64,000 nucleotides of DNA from positions 62,001 to 126,000 of the forward strand of contig JABDMH010000056.1 in assembly GCA_013001595.1 (NCBI GenBank), in the 5' to 3' direction. Source of the stretch: Saprospiraceae bacterium (GTDB lineage Bacteria > Bacteroidota > Bacteroidia > Chitinophagales > Saprospiraceae). Under the pieces are notes generated by a model. The model ran no database searches and had not been told where the DNA came from. It saw only the letters and a program-made list of their open reading frames with translations. Below, one piece after another: positions 62,989 to 64,000 of this stretch. The position numbers and the translations under genes are program-made. Each line of letters starts with the position of its first letter. The stretch's first letter is position 1.

Positions 62989-64000
62989 CTATCTCAGTTT
63001 AGCCCCGAGTTGTTCATTTAGTCGATCACTTATTCGTTTGATCATGACATCCACCCCTTTGTCAGAAAGGGTTTTATGCTTGTCTCGGAAGGTCATGCTA
63101 ATCGCATAGGATTTCGTATCATCACCAAGGACCGAGGTGTCAGTATACACATCAAATAGGTCGATGGAGGCTAGCAATGCCCCTCCTTGCTTGATGACAA
63201 TGTCCTTAATGGCATTGAAGGTCACATTTTTGTTCACAACCAGTGAAAGGTCTCTTCGGACGCTAGGAAATTTACTGATGGGTTTTACGGTCACATTGTC
63301 AATGTTTACAATCTTCATGACTTCATCCCAGTCGAATTCGAGATAATGGATTGTACCTTTAGCATTCATCCCTTTCACCAATGTACTACGAACGATACCT
63401 AGACTAGCTATGACATGATCCTTGTGTAGATAGTCTAAGCCGTCCTGCAGATAGCTATTTCTTGTCTTTTTAGCAGCTTTTGTGTCTATGCCGAGTAGGG
63501 CCATTACCTGTTCAGCCACCGATTTAAGAATGAAGTATTCATGAGAAGCTTCTAGCGAAGGTATTAGCCATGACTCTTTGACCCACCCTTCTAAGGCAAC
63601 GGCAAGCTTGTAAGACTCTAGATATGCACCATCAGCCTTGGAGTAGCTTTTCCCAAATTCGAAGAGACGCAAATTCGATTGCTGCCTATGCTGATTGTGT
63701 CGAATGGCTTCCAGCACACTCATTAGCATTTCTGGCCGCATCACCTCAACCTGTACGTTGGAAGTATTATTGATGCGGACCAATTTATCTCCATCGAGGT
63801 TAAAGATTTCCTCAGCATATTTCTTGTCCACCATCGACATATTCATCATCTCCTGAAAACCAATGGAAGCCAAGTGGTCAGCTATTCTATTGCGGATCAA
63901 TGTAGGATCGGGTCTATTTGTGGTATTGATGGCAAAATGCATGCGACTTGGAACTGGGACCCTATTGTATCCATATACCCTTAGAACTTCTTCGATCAAG
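62989..64000 (-). CDS. pheT: Phenylalanyl-tRNA synthetase beta subunit, C-terminal part (truncated by window)
   Basis: C-terminal 336 or so residues of PheT; the 5' end lies beyond position 64000. The visible part starts in the B5 region (LIEEVLRVYGYNRVPVPSRM), continues through the synthetase-like core (FQEMMNMSMVDKKYAEEIFN, VEVMRPEMLMSVLEAIRHNQ, NLRLFEFGKSY), and ends in the ferredoxin-fold anticodon-binding domain (FPSVRRDLSLVVNK, YAISMTFRDKHKTLSDKGVD). Together with PheS it charges tRNA-Phe. Stop codon abuts that of rny. Confidence 0.95.
   Translation of the reverse strand, partial: LIEEVLRVYGYNRVPVPSRMHFAINTTNRPDPTLIRNRIADHLASIGFQEMMNMSMVDKKYAEEIFNLDGDKLVRINNTSNVQVEVMRPEMLMSVLEAIRHNQHRQQSNLRLFEFGKSYSKADGAYLESYKLAVALEGWVKESWLIPSLEASHEYFILKSVAEQVMALLGIDTKAAKKTRNSYLQDGLDYLHKDHVIASLGIVRSTLVKGMNAKGTIHYLEFDWDEVMKIVNIDNVTVKPISKFPSVRRDLSLVVNKNVTFNAIKDIVIKQGGALLASIDLFDVYTDTSVLGDDTKSYAISMTFRDKHKTLSDKGVDVMIKRISDRLNEQLGAKLR

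Overview
The window reads as chromosomal DNA of a free-living member of the Bacteroidota, most like the Saprospiria/Lewinella side of the phylum (inference). Supporting signs are type IX secretion (T9SS) C-terminal sorting domains, a hybrid two-component sensor of the Reg_prop/Y_Y_Y/HisKA/REC/AraC type, a PorT-like outer-membrane barrel, several exact TAnnTTTG -7 boxes, no clear Shine-Dalgarno sites, many TTG/GTG starts, and a KorAB-type 2-oxoacid:ferredoxin oxidoreductase operon. I saw no tRNA, rRNA, CRISPR array, transposase or phage gene.

Layout. 0-4.5 kb: end of an unidentified gene, lon, a carboxypeptidase-regulatory-like secreted protein, metF. 4.6-20.4 kb: mostly plus-strand glycan-degradation genes (GH92 mannosidase, Tat-exported sugar isomerase-like protein, Asp-box sialidase-like lipoprotein, sulfatase, GH78 rhamnosidase, heparinase II/III-like lyase) with one minus-strand T9SS cargo gene. 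The gaps between them are long and hold terminators, hairpins and a palindrome. There is no SusC/SusD pair here. 20.5-26.2 kb: a PLP-dependent dehydratase facing a four-gene operon for ferredoxin, KorA, KorB and an FAD oxidoreductase. 26.4-34.2 kb: a 1339-residue hybrid sensor, then a four-copy TGTAACATA repeat, then a module with a truncated beta-helix protein, a small T9SS protein, a fibre-like protein with an abrupt GC dip in its middle, and a second small T9SS-like protein. 34.3-40.3 kb: two unknown proteins, a TolB-like lipoprotein, an ABC exporter and murB.

40.3-49.3 kb: a tightly overlapping seven-gene minus-strand operon for an unusual nucleotide sugar (epimerase, RmlC-like epimerase, C-methyltransferase, RfbF-like cytidylyltransferase, PIG-L deacetylase, class III aminotransferase, DUF4910 aminopeptidase-like protein). 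It diverges from a WcaJ-type initiating sugar-phosphate transferase. 49.4-58.9 kb: PorT-like barrel, LysM glucosaminidase, TPR lipoprotein, dodecin, an ECF sigma factor overlapping a protein that joins an anti-sigma-like N-terminus to a beta-barrel, a lipoprotein, thrS and a secreted unknown. 58.9-60.6 kb: an AT-rich gap and a HYR-domain pseudogene broken by frameshifts. 60.7-64 kb: coiled-coil protein, zapA, rny, and the convergent, window-truncated pheT.

Most worth a second look: the mosaic fibre gene between two mini T9SS proteins, the nucleotide-sugar operon with its odd enzyme set, the ECF/barrel fusion, the repeat array below the hybrid sensor, and the structured intergenic elements flanking the T9SS cargo gene.
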